A stretch of 25,552 nt of DNA from Betaproteobacteria bacterium (GTDB taxonomy: Bacteria > Pseudomonadota > Gammaproteobacteria > Burkholderiales > Ferrovaceae), in NCBI GenBank assembly GCA_028870615.1, contig JAGWPH010000018.1, positions 1 to 25,552 of the forward strand. The letters are read 5' to 3'. Made by a program: the position numbers and the translations under genes. How positions within the stretch are numbered: position 1 is the stretch's first letter; every line of letters begins with the position of its first letter. Below, one piece after another: positions 5,614-14,373 of the stretch. Under the pieces are notes generated by a model, which was given only the letters and a program-made list of their open reading frames with translations, had not been told where the DNA came from and searched no databases.

Positions 5614-7314
5614 ATGGACTCCTCCCAGTGGGTTGTCCGTCCGGTGGACGCGTCGGTAGCGCAGGCCTTGCAGGGCGCTGGTGCCCCGCCCCTGCTGGCG
5701 CGGGCTCTGGCGGCACGCGGCGCCCAGATCGAAGATCTGCAGGAGCCTTCATTGCGGGACCTGTTGCCATTCACTGCCCTCAAGGGCATTGGTCAGGCTG
5801 CGACTTTGCTGGCAGATGCGATTGGCGCCGGAAAAAAAATCGTGATTATTGCCGATTATGATGCGGACGGCGCCACGGCCTGTGCCGTTGGGTTGCGCGC
5901 CCTGCGTGCCATGGGCGGCCAGGTGGACTATCTGGTTCCCAACCGCTTGACCATGGGGTACGGGTTGACGCCGGAAGTGGTGCAACTGGCCCACCTCAAA
6001 CAGGCGGCCCTGCTGGTGACCGTGGACAATGGCATCGCCAGTGTGGCGGGGGTGGCCGCAGCGAACGCATTGGGAATTCCCGTTATCGTCACCGACCATC
6101 ATTTGCCCGGCGATGTCTTGCCCGAAGCTGCCGCCATCGTCAATCCCAACCAGCCTGGATGCCCTTTTCCCAGCAAGGCATTGGCTGGGGTGGGCGTCAT
6201 GTTTTACGTGATGCTGGCGCTGCGTGCGGAATTGCGCCGGCGCGGCGCCTGGCAGGACCGGCCTGAACCCCAACTGGGATCCTTGCTGGATCTGGTGGCC
6301 CTGGGAACCGTGGCCGATGTGGTGCGCCTTGATCGCAACAACCGTCTGCTGGTTGGGGCAGGCCTCAGGCGCATGACTTCCGGACAGGCGCTGGCGGGTA
6401 TCGCAGCGCTTTATCGCATCGCCGGTCGTGACCCGGCACGCGCCACCAGCGCGGATCTGGGATTTGTTCTGGGACCTCGTCTCAACGCCGCCGGACGTAT
6501 GGAAGAAATGACCCACGGCATCGAATGCCTGACCAGTGATGACCCCAATGCGGCGTTGCGCCTTGCGCAACGGCTGGACGCCTTCAACCGGGACCGGCGC
6601 GACGTGGAAGGCACCATGCAGGAGGCCGCGCTGGAAAACCTGGATGCGCTTGAGGTGGGCCAGCGGTACACCCTGTCTCTCTATGACCGCGACTGGCATC
6701 CGGGAGTCATCGGGCTTCTGGCCTCGCGCATCAAGGATCGTTTTCATCGTCCCGTGGTGACCTTTGCAGCGGGCACGGTTGCAGATGAAATTCGCGGGTC
6801 CGGGCGCAGTATCGCGGGATTTCATCTGCGCGATGCGCTGGACCAGATCACCAAACGGGATCCGGATCTGATTCTGCGCTTTGGAGGACATGCCGCCGCT
6901 GCGGGCCTGACACTTCGCACCAGGGACCTTGCGCGTTTTGATGCCGCCTTCGAGGCGGTGGCGCGCGAGTGGCTGACCCCCGCGGACCTGGCACTCCAGG
7001 TTGAATATGACGGCACGGCAATTTCCAGTGAGATGACGATGCCTACCGCCGAAGCCCTGCGTACCCAGGTGTGGGGACAGGGTTTTCCGGAGCCCCTGTT
7101 TGGCGGACAGTTTGATGTGCTCCAGCAACGGGTGGTGGGGGAGCGCCATCTCAAACTCAAGTTGCAGCATCAGGACCGTGCCTTTGACGCCATCCTGTTT
7201 GGTCACTCCGACCCGTTGCCTGAGCACATCCAGGCGTTGTTTCACCTGACCATCAATGAATGGAACGGCAACCGTCAGCTCCAGATGGAACTACGACATT
7301 GGCGTGTTGTATAA
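5614..7314 (+). CDS. recJ: Single-stranded-DNA-specific exonuclease RecJ
   Basis: 5'-3' exonuclease on single-stranded DNA, used in RecF-pathway recombination, mismatch repair and base excision repair. The protein has 566 aa, normal for the family. The DHH domain shows DYDADG at 81-86 and the DHH triad at 161-163 (VTDHHLP), which bind the catalytic metals. The DHHA1 domain carries GGHAAAAG from about 424. A C-terminal OB-type domain ends in WNGNRQLQMELRHW. The ATG follows the upstream stop with no gap (TGAATG), with GGAG about 10 bases before it, so translation is probably coupled to the rpfE-like gene. The recJ-prfB spacing is only 33 bases. Confidence 0.96.
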   Translation: MDSSQWVVRPVDASVAQALQGAGAPPLLARALAARGAQIEDLQEPSLRDLLPFTALKGIGQAATLLADAIGAGKKIVIIADYDADGATACAVGLRALRAMGGQVDYLVPNRLTMGYGLTPEVVQLAHLKQAALLVTVDNGIASVAGVAAANALGIPVIVTDHHLPGDVLPEAAAIVNPNQPGCPFPSKALAGVGVMFYVMLALRAELRRRGAWQDRPEPQLGSLLDLVALGTVADVVRLDRNNRLLVGAGLRRMTSGQALAGIAALYRIAGRDPARATSADLGFVLGPRLNAAGRMEEMTHGIECLTSDDPNAALRLAQRLDAFNRDRRDVEGTMQEAALENLDALEVGQRYTLSLYDRDWHPGVIGLLASRIKDRFHRPVVTFAAGTVADEIRGSGRSIAGFHLRDALDQITKRDPDLILRFGGHAAAAGLTLRTRDLARFDAAFEAVAREWLTPADLALQVEYDGTAISSEMTMPTAEALRTQVWGQGFPEPLFGGQFDVLQQRVVGERHLKLKLQHQDRAFDAILFGHSDPLPEHIQALFHLTINEWNGNRQLQMELRHWRVV

Positions 7315-7347
7315 TGCCGAGTTTTCTTAATCGCGATCACTGCCCTC

Positions 7348-8452
7348 ATGGAAGCTGAACAACTCAACGCCATCGAAAACCTGCTCCAGGACCTGGATGT
7401 TCGCATCCAGTCACTGCGGAGGTATCTTTGACTTCGATACCAAAGTCACCCGTCTGGAGGAAGTAGCCAAACTGGCGGAAGACCCTGCCATTTGGCAGGA
7501 CAGCAAGAAAAGCCAGGAACTGGGACGCGAGCGCAGATCCCTCGAAGAAACCATTCATGAAATGGCGTCGGCAACCCGGGTGTTGAAGGATGCCCGGGAG
7601 TTGTTTGAACTGGCCCTGGCCGAGCACGACGACGCCTCTCTCGAAGCGGTGGGAGACGACCTCAAGGACACCGAAAAACGCGTGGCAGCCATGGAATTCC
7701 GCCGCATGTTCTCCAACCCCATGGATCCTTCCAACTGCTTTATTGACATCCAGTCGGGCTCCGGTGGTACCGAGGCCCAGGATTGGGCTGCCATGTTGCT
7801 GCGCATGTACGTGCGCTATTGCGAGCGCAAGTCCTTCGGCGTGGAAATCCTGGAAGAGTCTGCCGGTGAGGTGGCGGGCATCAAGAGCGCCTCTCTCAAG
7901 GTCACGGGCTCCTACGCCTATGGCTCCCTGCGCACCGAAACGGGGGTGCACCGCCTGGTCCGCAAATCGCCGTTTGATTCCGGCAACCGTCGCCATACCT
8001 CTTTTGCTTCGGTATTCGTCTACCCGGAAGTGGATGAGTCCATCGAAGTGGAAATCAATCCGGCAGACTTGCGCATTGACACGTTTCGCGCCTCCGGCGC
8101 CGGCGGGCAGCACATCAACAAGACCGATTCGGCAGTGCGCCTGACGCACGCACCTTCAGGGATTGTGGTGCAATGCCAGAGCGACCGTTCGCAGCATCGC
8201 AACCGGGCTGAAGCCATGGCCATGCTGAAATCACGCCTGTATGAGGCAGAATTACGCAAGCGCAATGCCGAGAAGCAGGCCATGGAAGACAGCAAGAGCG
8301 ATATCGGCTGGGGCCAGCAAATCCGTTCCTATGTGCTGGACCAGTCCCGCATCAAGGATCTGCGCACCAATGTGGAAATCGGCAATACCCAGTCGGTGCT
8401 GGATGGCGATCTGGACATTTTTATTGAAGCCAGCCTGAAACAAGGCGTATAA
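7348..8452 (+). CDS. prfB: Peptide chain release factor 2, made by +1 frameshift
   Basis: Releases finished peptides at UGA and UAA codons. The gene starts at ATG 7348 ([13 protein letters not shown]) and reads 27 codons to an in-frame TGA at 7429-7431. The rest is in the +1 frame from 7430 to the stop at 8450-8452, for a product of about 367 aa, matching the usual RF2 length. The second frame holds the tripeptide anticodon-like SPF motif ([17 protein letters not shown]) and the GGQ peptidyl-hydrolysis motif (GAGGQHINK). No strong ribosome site precedes the ATG. Annotating the downstream frame alone would lose the N-terminus. It lies in the run recJ-prfB-lysS, 26 bases before lysS. Confidence 0.95.
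7418..7432 (+). other. Programmed +1 frameshift site of prfB
   Basis: GGAGG (7418-7422) is a Shine-Dalgarno-like stimulator placed 3 bases before CTT (7426-7428), followed by TGA and C. This is the canonical CUU-UGA-C slippery stop with its internal stimulator. When RF2 is scarce the ribosome slips forward one base and completes RF2, giving autogenous control. Confidence 0.97.
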
Positions 8453-8478
8453 CCGTTAGCGAGCCCAAGGGGTTGATC

Positions 8479-9960
8479 ATGTCCGACGACAGCAATCAGA
8501 TCATCGAAGAACGCCGTGCCAAATTACAGGCCCTTCGGGCGGCGGGCGTCGCGTTCCCCAACGATTTCGATCGCACCCACGAAGCGGGCCCCCTGCATGC
8601 CGGATTTGATTCCAGTGACGAGGCCGAACTGTCAGCGCAACCGGTGAAGGTGACTGTGGCCGGGCGCATGATGTTGAAACGGGTGATGGGCAAGGCCAGT
8701 TTTGCAACCGTGCAGGACGGCACCGGCCGCATCCAGGTGTATGTGCAGCGCGAGGCCCTTGGCGAGGCGGCCTACGAGGCCTTCAAACACTGGGACCTGG
8801 GGGACATTGTGGGCGCCAGCGGGGTGCTGTTCAAAACCAAAACCGGTGAGCTCTCCATCAAGGTGACGGCCCTCCGGTTGCTGGCCAAGGCCCTGCGCCC
8901 CCTGCCCGAAAAATTTCACGGCCTTGCCGATCAGGAACAGAAATACCGCCAGCGTTACCTCGACCTCATCACCAGCGATGAATCGCGCAAGGTGTTCATG
9001 GCGCGCAGCCGCATCGTGCAGAAGGTGCGTGAATTTCTGGTTGGGCGCGGGTACCTGGAAGTGGAAACGCCGATGATGCATCCCATCCCGGGGGGTGCGG
9101 CCGCCAAGCCTTTTGTGACACACCACAATGCCCTGGACATGGAATTGTTCCTGCGCATCGCGCCCGAGTTGTATCTCAAGCGACTGGTGGTGGGTGGCAT
9201 GGAGCGGGTGTTCGAGATCAACCGCAATTTCCGGAATGAAGGCATTTCCACCCGCCACAATCCCGAATTCACCATGATCGAGTTCTACGAAGCCTATCGC
9301 GATTACCACTATATGATGGGGCTCACTGAAGACATGTTTCGTTTCGTGGCCCAGTCGGTATTGGGCGCAGCCCGGTTTTCCTACGCCGGGCGCCCCCTGG
9401 ATTTTTCAAAACCCTTTGCCAGGTTGACCATCAGCGAGGCCATTCGACAATACCATCCGGAATATACCGAAGCCCAGTTGGTGGACCGCGATTATATGGT
9501 CAGGGAAGTCACCCGCCTGGGGGGCAAGATTCGCCCCAACGAAGGACTGGGTGGACTGCAATTGCTGCTTTTTGAAGAGACCACTGAAAGCCTGCTGTTT
9601 GATCCCACCTTCATCATCGATTATCCGGCGGAGGTTTCGCCCCTGGCGCGCCGCAGCGACACCCGGCCCGAGGTGGCAGAGCGCTTTGAACTCTTCATCA
9701 CGGGGCGCGAAATCGCCAATGGGTTTTCCGAATTGAACGATGCCGAAGACCAGGCCGAGCGCTTTCGTGAGCAGGTCCGCCAGAAGGAAGCGGGCGATCA
9801 GGAAGCCATGCATTATGACGCCGACTACATCCGCGCCCTGGAACACGGCCTTCCTCCCACCGCAGGGGAAGGCATTGGCATCGACCGCCTGGTCATGCTG
9901 TTGACCGACAGCCCAAGCATCCGCGACGTGATCCTGTTTCCGCAGCTCCGGCGGGAATAG
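8479..9960 (+). CDS. lysS: Lysyl-tRNA synthetase, class II
   Basis: Charges tRNA-Lys with lysine. The ATG at 8479 (493 aa) is set by AAGGGG at 8467-8472, 6 bases upstream; a TTG at 8473 is too close to that site. The N-terminal OB-fold anticodon-binding domain spans about residues 55-150 ([23 protein letters not shown]). The class II catalytic domain shows motif 2 ([23 protein letters not shown] region) and motif 3 ([15 protein letters not shown]). Length and motifs are typical. It is 26 bases after prfB, as in many Proteobacteria. Confidence 0.97.
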   Translation: MSDDSNQIIEERRAKLQALRAAGVAFPNDFDRTHEAGPLHAGFDSSDEAELSAQPVKVTVAGRMMLKRVMGKASFATVQDGTGRIQVYVQREALGEAAYEAFKHWDLGDIVGASGVLFKTKTGELSIKVTALRLLAKALRPLPEKFHGLADQEQKYRQRYLDLITSDESRKVFMARSRIVQKVREFLVGRGYLEVETPMMHPIPGGAAAKPFVTHHNALDMELFLRIAPELYLKRLVVGGMERVFEINRNFRNEGISTRHNPEFTMIEFYEAYRDYHYMMGLTEDMFRFVAQSVLGAARFSYAGRPLDFSKPFARLTISEAIRQYHPEYTEAQLVDRDYMVREVTRLGGKIRPNEGLGGLQLLLFEETTESLLFDPTFIIDYPAEVSPLARRSDTRPEVAERFELFITGREIANGFSELNDAEDQAERFREQVRQKEAGDQEAMHYDADYIRALEHGLPPTAGEGIGIDRLVMLLTDSPSIRDVILFPQLRRE

Positions 9961-9983
9961 GACCCGATCAGGAGACCCGCCCC

Positions 9984-11228
9984 GTGCCCCGCTTTGAAAT
10001 CAAGGTTGGCCTGCGCTATACCCGCGCCAAACGCCGCAATCATTTTATTTCTGTCATCTCGCTGATTTCCATGGCGGGCATCGGGCTGGGTGTCGCAGCG
10101 CTGATTATTGTCCTTTCCGTGATGAACGGATTCCAGAACGAAATGCGCGAGCGAATTCTGGGCGTGGCGGCCCACGTACAGGTTTTCGGGACGGAACAGT
10201 CCCTGTCCAACTGGCCGGCGGTGGTGGCGGAAACGTCCAGGAATCCCGAGGTCATCGGTGCAGCGCCCTACGTGATGGGGCAGGGCATGCTGTCCTTCGA
10301 TGATCATGTCCAGGGCACGCTGATTCGCGGCATTCTGCCCGAGGAAGAGCGCAAGGTTGCGGACATCGGGGTGCACATGAAAGCGGGGCACCTGGAGGAT
10401 CTCAAGGCGGGGGAATTTGGCATCGTGTTGGGGGCGGACCTCGCGCGCGCCCTGCACGCTGATGTGGGCGACCGGGTGGTCGTGATCACGCCGCAGGGAC
10501 AGGTCACGCCTGCCGGCCTGCTGCCACGACTCAAGCAGTTCAAGGTGGTGGGATTGTTTCAGGTCGGGATGTACGAATACGACAGTGGACTTGCACTGAT
10601 TCACATGAACGACGCTCAGGTGTTGTTCCGTTTGGGAGATCGGGTGACCGGGGTGCGCCTGAAGATCAAGGACTTGATGGAAGCGCCGGCGGTGGCGCAC
10701 CAACTGGCCTCCACGCTCAGTTTTGAAGCCTGGCTCAGCGACTGGACACGCGAACATGCCAACCTGTTCCGGGCCGTGGCCATCGAAAAGAATGTGATGT
10801 TCATCATCCTGCTGCTGATTGTGGCCGTGGCGGCATTCAATATTGTTTCCACGCTTGTTATGGCGGTGACGGACAAAGAGGCGGACATTGCCATCCTGCG
10901 CACCCTGGGCGCTGCACCGGCAAGCATCATGCTGATCTTCGTGATTCAGGGGGCGCTCATCGGGCTGATTGGAACCCTCTCGGGGGTGGTGCTGGGGGTG
11001 GTCACTGCAAGCAATATCCAGGTGATCGTGCCATTTATCGAAAAAACCTTCAGCGTTCATTTTCTGGCGCCCCAGGTGTATTTTATTTCCGAGTTGCCGT
11101 CCCAGTTGCAATGGGCCGACGTGGCTGCCATCGCCCTTACTTCCCTGGTGCTGACCCTGCTCGCCACGCTCTACCCCAGTTATCGCGCGTCGCGCATCCA
11201 ACCCGTCGAGGCGCTGCGCTATGAGTGA
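9984..11228 (+). CDS. lolC: Lipoprotein-releasing ABC transporter permease (LolC/LolE family)
   Basis: Inner-membrane subunit that extracts mature lipoproteins and passes them to LolA. The protein has 414 aa with four membrane spans near residues 21-47, 270-293, 312-338 and 378-400. A large periplasmic MacB-like domain lies between spans 1 and 2, and a FtsX domain covers the last three. The start is GTG 9984, with AGGAGA at 9970-9975. The stop overlaps the lolD start by 8 bases. Only one permease gene is present here. If no lolE exists elsewhere it would act as a homodimer (LolF-like); this window cannot decide that. Confidence 0.92.
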   Translation: MPRFEIKVGLRYTRAKRRNHFISVISLISMAGIGLGVAALIIVLSVMNGFQNEMRERILGVAAHVQVFGTEQSLSNWPAVVAETSRNPEVIGAAPYVMGQGMLSFDDHVQGTLIRGILPEEERKVADIGVHMKAGHLEDLKAGEFGIVLGADLARALHADVGDRVVVITPQGQVTPAGLLPRLKQFKVVGLFQVGMYEYDSGLALIHMNDAQVLFRLGDRVTGVRLKIKDLMEAPAVAHQLASTLSFEAWLSDWTREHANLFRAVAIEKNVMFIILLLIVAVAAFNIVSTLVMAVTDKEADIAILRTLGAAPASIMLIFVIQGALIGLIGTLSGVVLGVVTASNIQVIVPFIEKTFSVHFLAPQVYFISELPSQLQWADVAAIALTSLVLTLLATLYPSYRASRIQPVEALRYE

Positions 11229-11898
11229 CGCCTTCATTCTGGAGTGCCGTGATCTCGCCAAATCCTTTCAACAGGGCGATCGGACCGTGCCGGTATTGGC
11301 TGCCGTCAACCTGACGGTGCGCCCGGGTGAACATGTGGCCATTGTGGGCGCCTCGGGCAGCGGCAAAAGTACCTTGCTGCATTTGCTGGGCGGGCTGGAT
11401 CGCCCCAGTGCCGGGCAGGTGTTGCTGCAGGGAGAAAATCTGGCACAGCTCCCGGAGCAGCAGGTGGGCCATTTGCGTAACCGTAAACTGGGTTTTGTGT
11501 ACCAATTCCATCATCTGCTGCCCGAATTTTCCGCACTGGAGAATGTGGCGATGCCGCTCTGGATCGGGCGCCAGTCCGCAGCTGAAGGTCCGGCAACAGC
11601 ATTGCTTGAAGCGGTGGGCCTGGGACATCGTCTGCATCATCGGCCTTCGGAACTGTCGGGCGGCGAGCGCCAGCGTGCAGCCGTGGCCCGTGCCCTGGTG
11701 GCCCAACCTGCACTGGTTCTGGCAGATGAGCCCACGGGCAATCTGGACCGGCATACGGCAGGGCAGGTATTCGCGCTGATGGTGCAGCTCAACCGCCAGG
11801 TGGGGGCCGGACTCGTGATGGTGACCCACGATATGGATCTCGCTGCCCGTGCAGACACGTGTTATCGTCTGGTGGATGGCGTGCTGCACCCTTTTTAA
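11221..11898 (+). CDS. lolD: Lipoprotein-releasing ABC transporter ATPase LolD
   Basis: Cytoplasmic ATPase that powers lipoprotein release by the LolC-type permease encoded just upstream. The protein has 225 aa. Walker A is GASGSGKST at 43-51, the signature is LSGGE at 145-149, Walker B ends in D169-E170 ([12 protein letters not shown]), and the switch His is H203 (VMVTHD). The [11 protein letters not shown] opening is characteristic of LolD/MacB-type ATPases. The ATG lies inside the last codons of the permease gene, so the two are translationally coupled. Confidence 0.95.
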   Translation: MSDAFILECRDLAKSFQQGDRTVPVLAAVNLTVRPGEHVAIVGASGSGKSTLLHLLGGLDRPSAGQVLLQGENLAQLPEQQVGHLRNRKLGFVYQFHHLLPEFSALENVAMPLWIGRQSAAEGPATALLEAVGLGHRLHHRPSELSGGERQRAAVARALVAQPALVLADEPTGNLDRHTAGQVFALMVQLNRQVGAGLVMVTHDMDLAARADTCYRLVDGVLHPF

Positions 11899-11970
11899 CC
11901 GACGCGGTACGGCATTTCATCGCGTTTTTCCGCGCGCCCCATCCCCTTCACCGCGTGCATGCTGTTTTGA

Positions 11971-14313
11971 GTGCACACTTTCCTCTCCGGCGTTGTCGCC
12001 GGTGTTCTGCTCCTTCAATGCAGCCCCCGGCTTTTCCCCTGGGGCGCGACGCTCGGGGTTGCCCTGCTGTTTCCGGGAGCCGTTCTTTGGGGACGCCAAC
12101 GGCTGCTCCCCTATCCAGGATTACGCTGGGTGCTGCTGGGGCTGATGGCGGTGCTGCTGGGGTTTTCCTATGCCAACCTGCGCGCCCAATGGCGGTTGTC
12201 CGAGGCGCTGCCTTCCGCATGGGAAGGACAGGACGTCACGCTGAGTGGCCTGATTACCGAACTGCCTGAATCGGTCCCGAATGGGGTGCGCTTCACTTTT
12301 GAAGTGGCCCGGGTTGATCCTGCGTCCGCCATGGTCCCCCGTCGTCTTTCCCTTGCCTGGTTTTCCAGTGGCCCGGACGCGCCTGTTCCGGAGTTGCACC
12401 CGGGGCAGCACTGGCAGTTGCACTGTCGCCTCAAACGCCCGCACAGCCAGATCAATCCGGGAGGCTTTGATTTTGAAGCGTGGTCCCTGGCGCAGGGGAT
12501 CCGTGCCGTTGGCACGGTACAAGCCGCCGGGGACAACCGGCTGTTGCCTGGAGGTACCGTAACGGCCCGGCAGCACCCGGGCCTGTGGATCGAACAGGCA
12601 CGCGAGGCCGTGCGCCAGCGGATCCAGTCCGTGTTGGGGGAGCGACGCTGGAGCGGCGTGGTGGTCGCACTGGTGGTGGGAGACCAATCGCTGATCCGAC
12701 AGGACGACTGGCAACTGTTCTGGATCACCGGGGTGGGTCACCTGGTCAGCATCTCCGGATTACATATCACGATGCTGGCGGGCCTGGTGGCGCAATGTGC
12801 GGGGGGGCTCTGGCCATCGGTACGAGTGCGCTGGGTTGCCGGACTATTGGGGGCGCTGGCCTACGCTTTGCTGGCCGGGTTTTCAGTGCCGACCCAGCGC
12901 ACCCTCTACATGATTGGCGTGGTCACCCTGGTGCGATTTCGTGATGCGCCCCCGGGGGCGCTTTCCGTGTTGCTGCTGGCACTCGCCACCACGGTGGTGG
13001 TGGATCCCTGGGCGCCGCTCTCGGTGGGGTTCTGGCTTTCTTTTGGCGCGGTGGGGGCCTTGATGTACGCCGGTGCGCATACGGTGGGCCGTGAAGGGGC
13101 ACTGAAAGCTGCCATCCACACGCAATGGTCAGCCACCTGGGCGTTGGTGCCGCTGTTGCTTTTGTTGTTTGGCCAGGTGTCGCTGCTCTCGCCCCTTGCG
13201 AATGCTTTCGCCATTCCCGTGGTCAGCCTGGGGGTGGTGCCGTTGGCGCTGCTCGGAACGATTCCCGGCCTGGGGGACGGCCTCATTGCAGCCCATCAGT
13301 TGTTTGCTGCCTGCGCCTGGGCGCTACAGCAGATGGCGCAATGGCCGGTCACCGTATGGACCGCGCCGACACCTGCCCCCGTGGCTTTTTTGGCGGGGGT
13401 GGTGGGCCTGTTGTTTTTGTTGGCACCCAAAGGGTTGCCGGGACGATGGGTGGGAAGCTTTTGTCTTCTGGTGTTGCTGTTGCTGCCCCGGCCCCGTCCC
13501 GAACCAGGCGGGGTATGGATGGACGTGCTGGATGTGGGGCAAGGGCTTGCCGTGGTGGTGCGTACCCAAAATCATGCGCTGGTGTACGACACCGGCCCGC
13601 GTTACAGCGCAGAAAGCGATGGGGGCTCGCGCGTGTTGTTGCCGGCCCTGCGCGCCTTGGGGGTGGATCATCTGGAAGGGCTCATTGTCAGTCATCGGGA
13701 TACGGATCATAGCGGTGGCGCCCAGTCGCTCCAGAAGGGGATTCCCATCGACTGGCTGTTGTCCTCGCTGGAACCCGCGCACCCGCTGGTGCACCAGATG
13801 CGGCGCTCGATTCCCTGCTTTGCGGGGCAGCACTGGGAATGGGATGGCGTGCGCTTCGACATCCTGCATCCGCTGCTGGAACAGGTCTGGGATGAGGAGA
13901 GAAAAACCAACGATCGGGGTTGTGTATTGCGCATCACTGCACAGGGGCAACGCCTGCTGTTGCCGGCTGACATCGAGGCGCTGAGCGAAGAGGAACTGCT
14001 GCAGCGCAGTCCGGAGGCCCTGGCGGCGGAGGTCTTGATTGCCCCGCACCACGGTAGCAAGACGTCCTCCACACCAGGATTTCTGGATGCCGTATCACCC
14101 CGGTGGGCCATTTTTACCGTGGGGTACCGCAACCACTTCGGCCATCCCAAGCCTGCCGTCGTGGCGCGTTATCAGGAACGTCAAATCCAGTGGCTGCGCA
14201 CGGACCAGACCGGAGCGATTGCGCTGACCGTGGAAAAAAACAGGCTGACCGTGACACCGGCACGTTCGCGCTTTCCGCATTATTGGGAGGAGGGGCTAAC
14301 CCCACTGCCGTAA
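11971..14313 (+). CDS. comEC: DNA internalization protein ComEC/Rec2
   Basis: Polytopic inner-membrane channel for uptake of transforming single-stranded DNA. The 780-aa protein has N-terminal hydrophobic spans and an OB-like DUF4131 domain (about 1-190). The Competence membrane domain (about 200-480) contains the ITGVGHLVSISGLHITMLAG motif region. A C-terminal metallo-beta-lactamase domain carries H575-x-D577-x-D579-H580 (SHRDTDHSGG) and a later HHGSKTSS. The start is GTG 11971, which lacks a clear ribosome site. An in-frame ATG at 11959 is cut off by TGA at 11968-11970, directly before the GTG. The 72-base gap after lolD shows no convincing terminator. All domains look intact. Confidence 0.92.
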   Translation: MHTFLSGVVAGVLLLQCSPRLFPWGATLGVALLFPGAVLWGRQRLLPYPGLRWVLLGLMAVLLGFSYANLRAQWRLSEALPSAWEGQDVTLSGLITELPESVPNGVRFTFEVARVDPASAMVPRRLSLAWFSSGPDAPVPELHPGQHWQLHCRLKRPHSQINPGGFDFEAWSLAQGIRAVGTVQAAGDNRLLPGGTVTARQHPGLWIEQAREAVRQRIQSVLGERRWSGVVVALVVGDQSLIRQDDWQLFWITGVGHLVSISGLHITMLAGLVAQCAGGLWPSVRVRWVAGLLGALAYALLAGFSVPTQRTLYMIGVVTLVRFRDAPPGALSVLLLALATTVVVDPWAPLSVGFWLSFGAVGALMYAGAHTVGREGALKAAIHTQWSATWALVPLLLLLFGQVSLLSPLANAFAIPVVSLGVVPLALLGTIPGLGDGLIAAHQLFAACAWALQQMAQWPVTVWTAPTPAPVAFLAGVVGLLFLLAPKGLPGRWVGSFCLLVLLLLPRPRPEPGGVWMDVLDVGQGLAVVVRTQNHALVYDTGPRYSAESDGGSRVLLPALRALGVDHLEGLIVSHRDTDHSGGAQSLQKGIPIDWLLSSLEPAHPLVHQMRRSIPCFAGQHWEWDGVRFDILHPLLEQVWDEERKTNDRGCVLRITAQGQRLLLPADIEALSEEELLQRSPEALAAEVLIAPHHGSKTSSTPGFLDAVSPRWAIFTVGYRNHFGHPKPAVVARYQERQIQWLRTDQTGAIALTVEKNRLTVTPARSRFPHYWEEGLTPLP

Positions 14314-14373
14314 ATCCGGCGTCCTTTACTGGCCCTTCGGCTATACTCGAATCCATCAGTGCAAGGATCATTC

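Noticed and set aside
5749..7245. Long open frames antisense to recJ, and similarly opposite lysS/lolC (9825-11261) and relA (14566-15933)
   Set aside because: They lie entirely opposite strongly conserved genes, have no recognisable motifs, and are the expected by-product of GC-rich codon use.
11899..11970. Terminator between lolD and comEC
   Set aside because: Only a short CGCGG/CCGCG pairing with no following T-run is seen.
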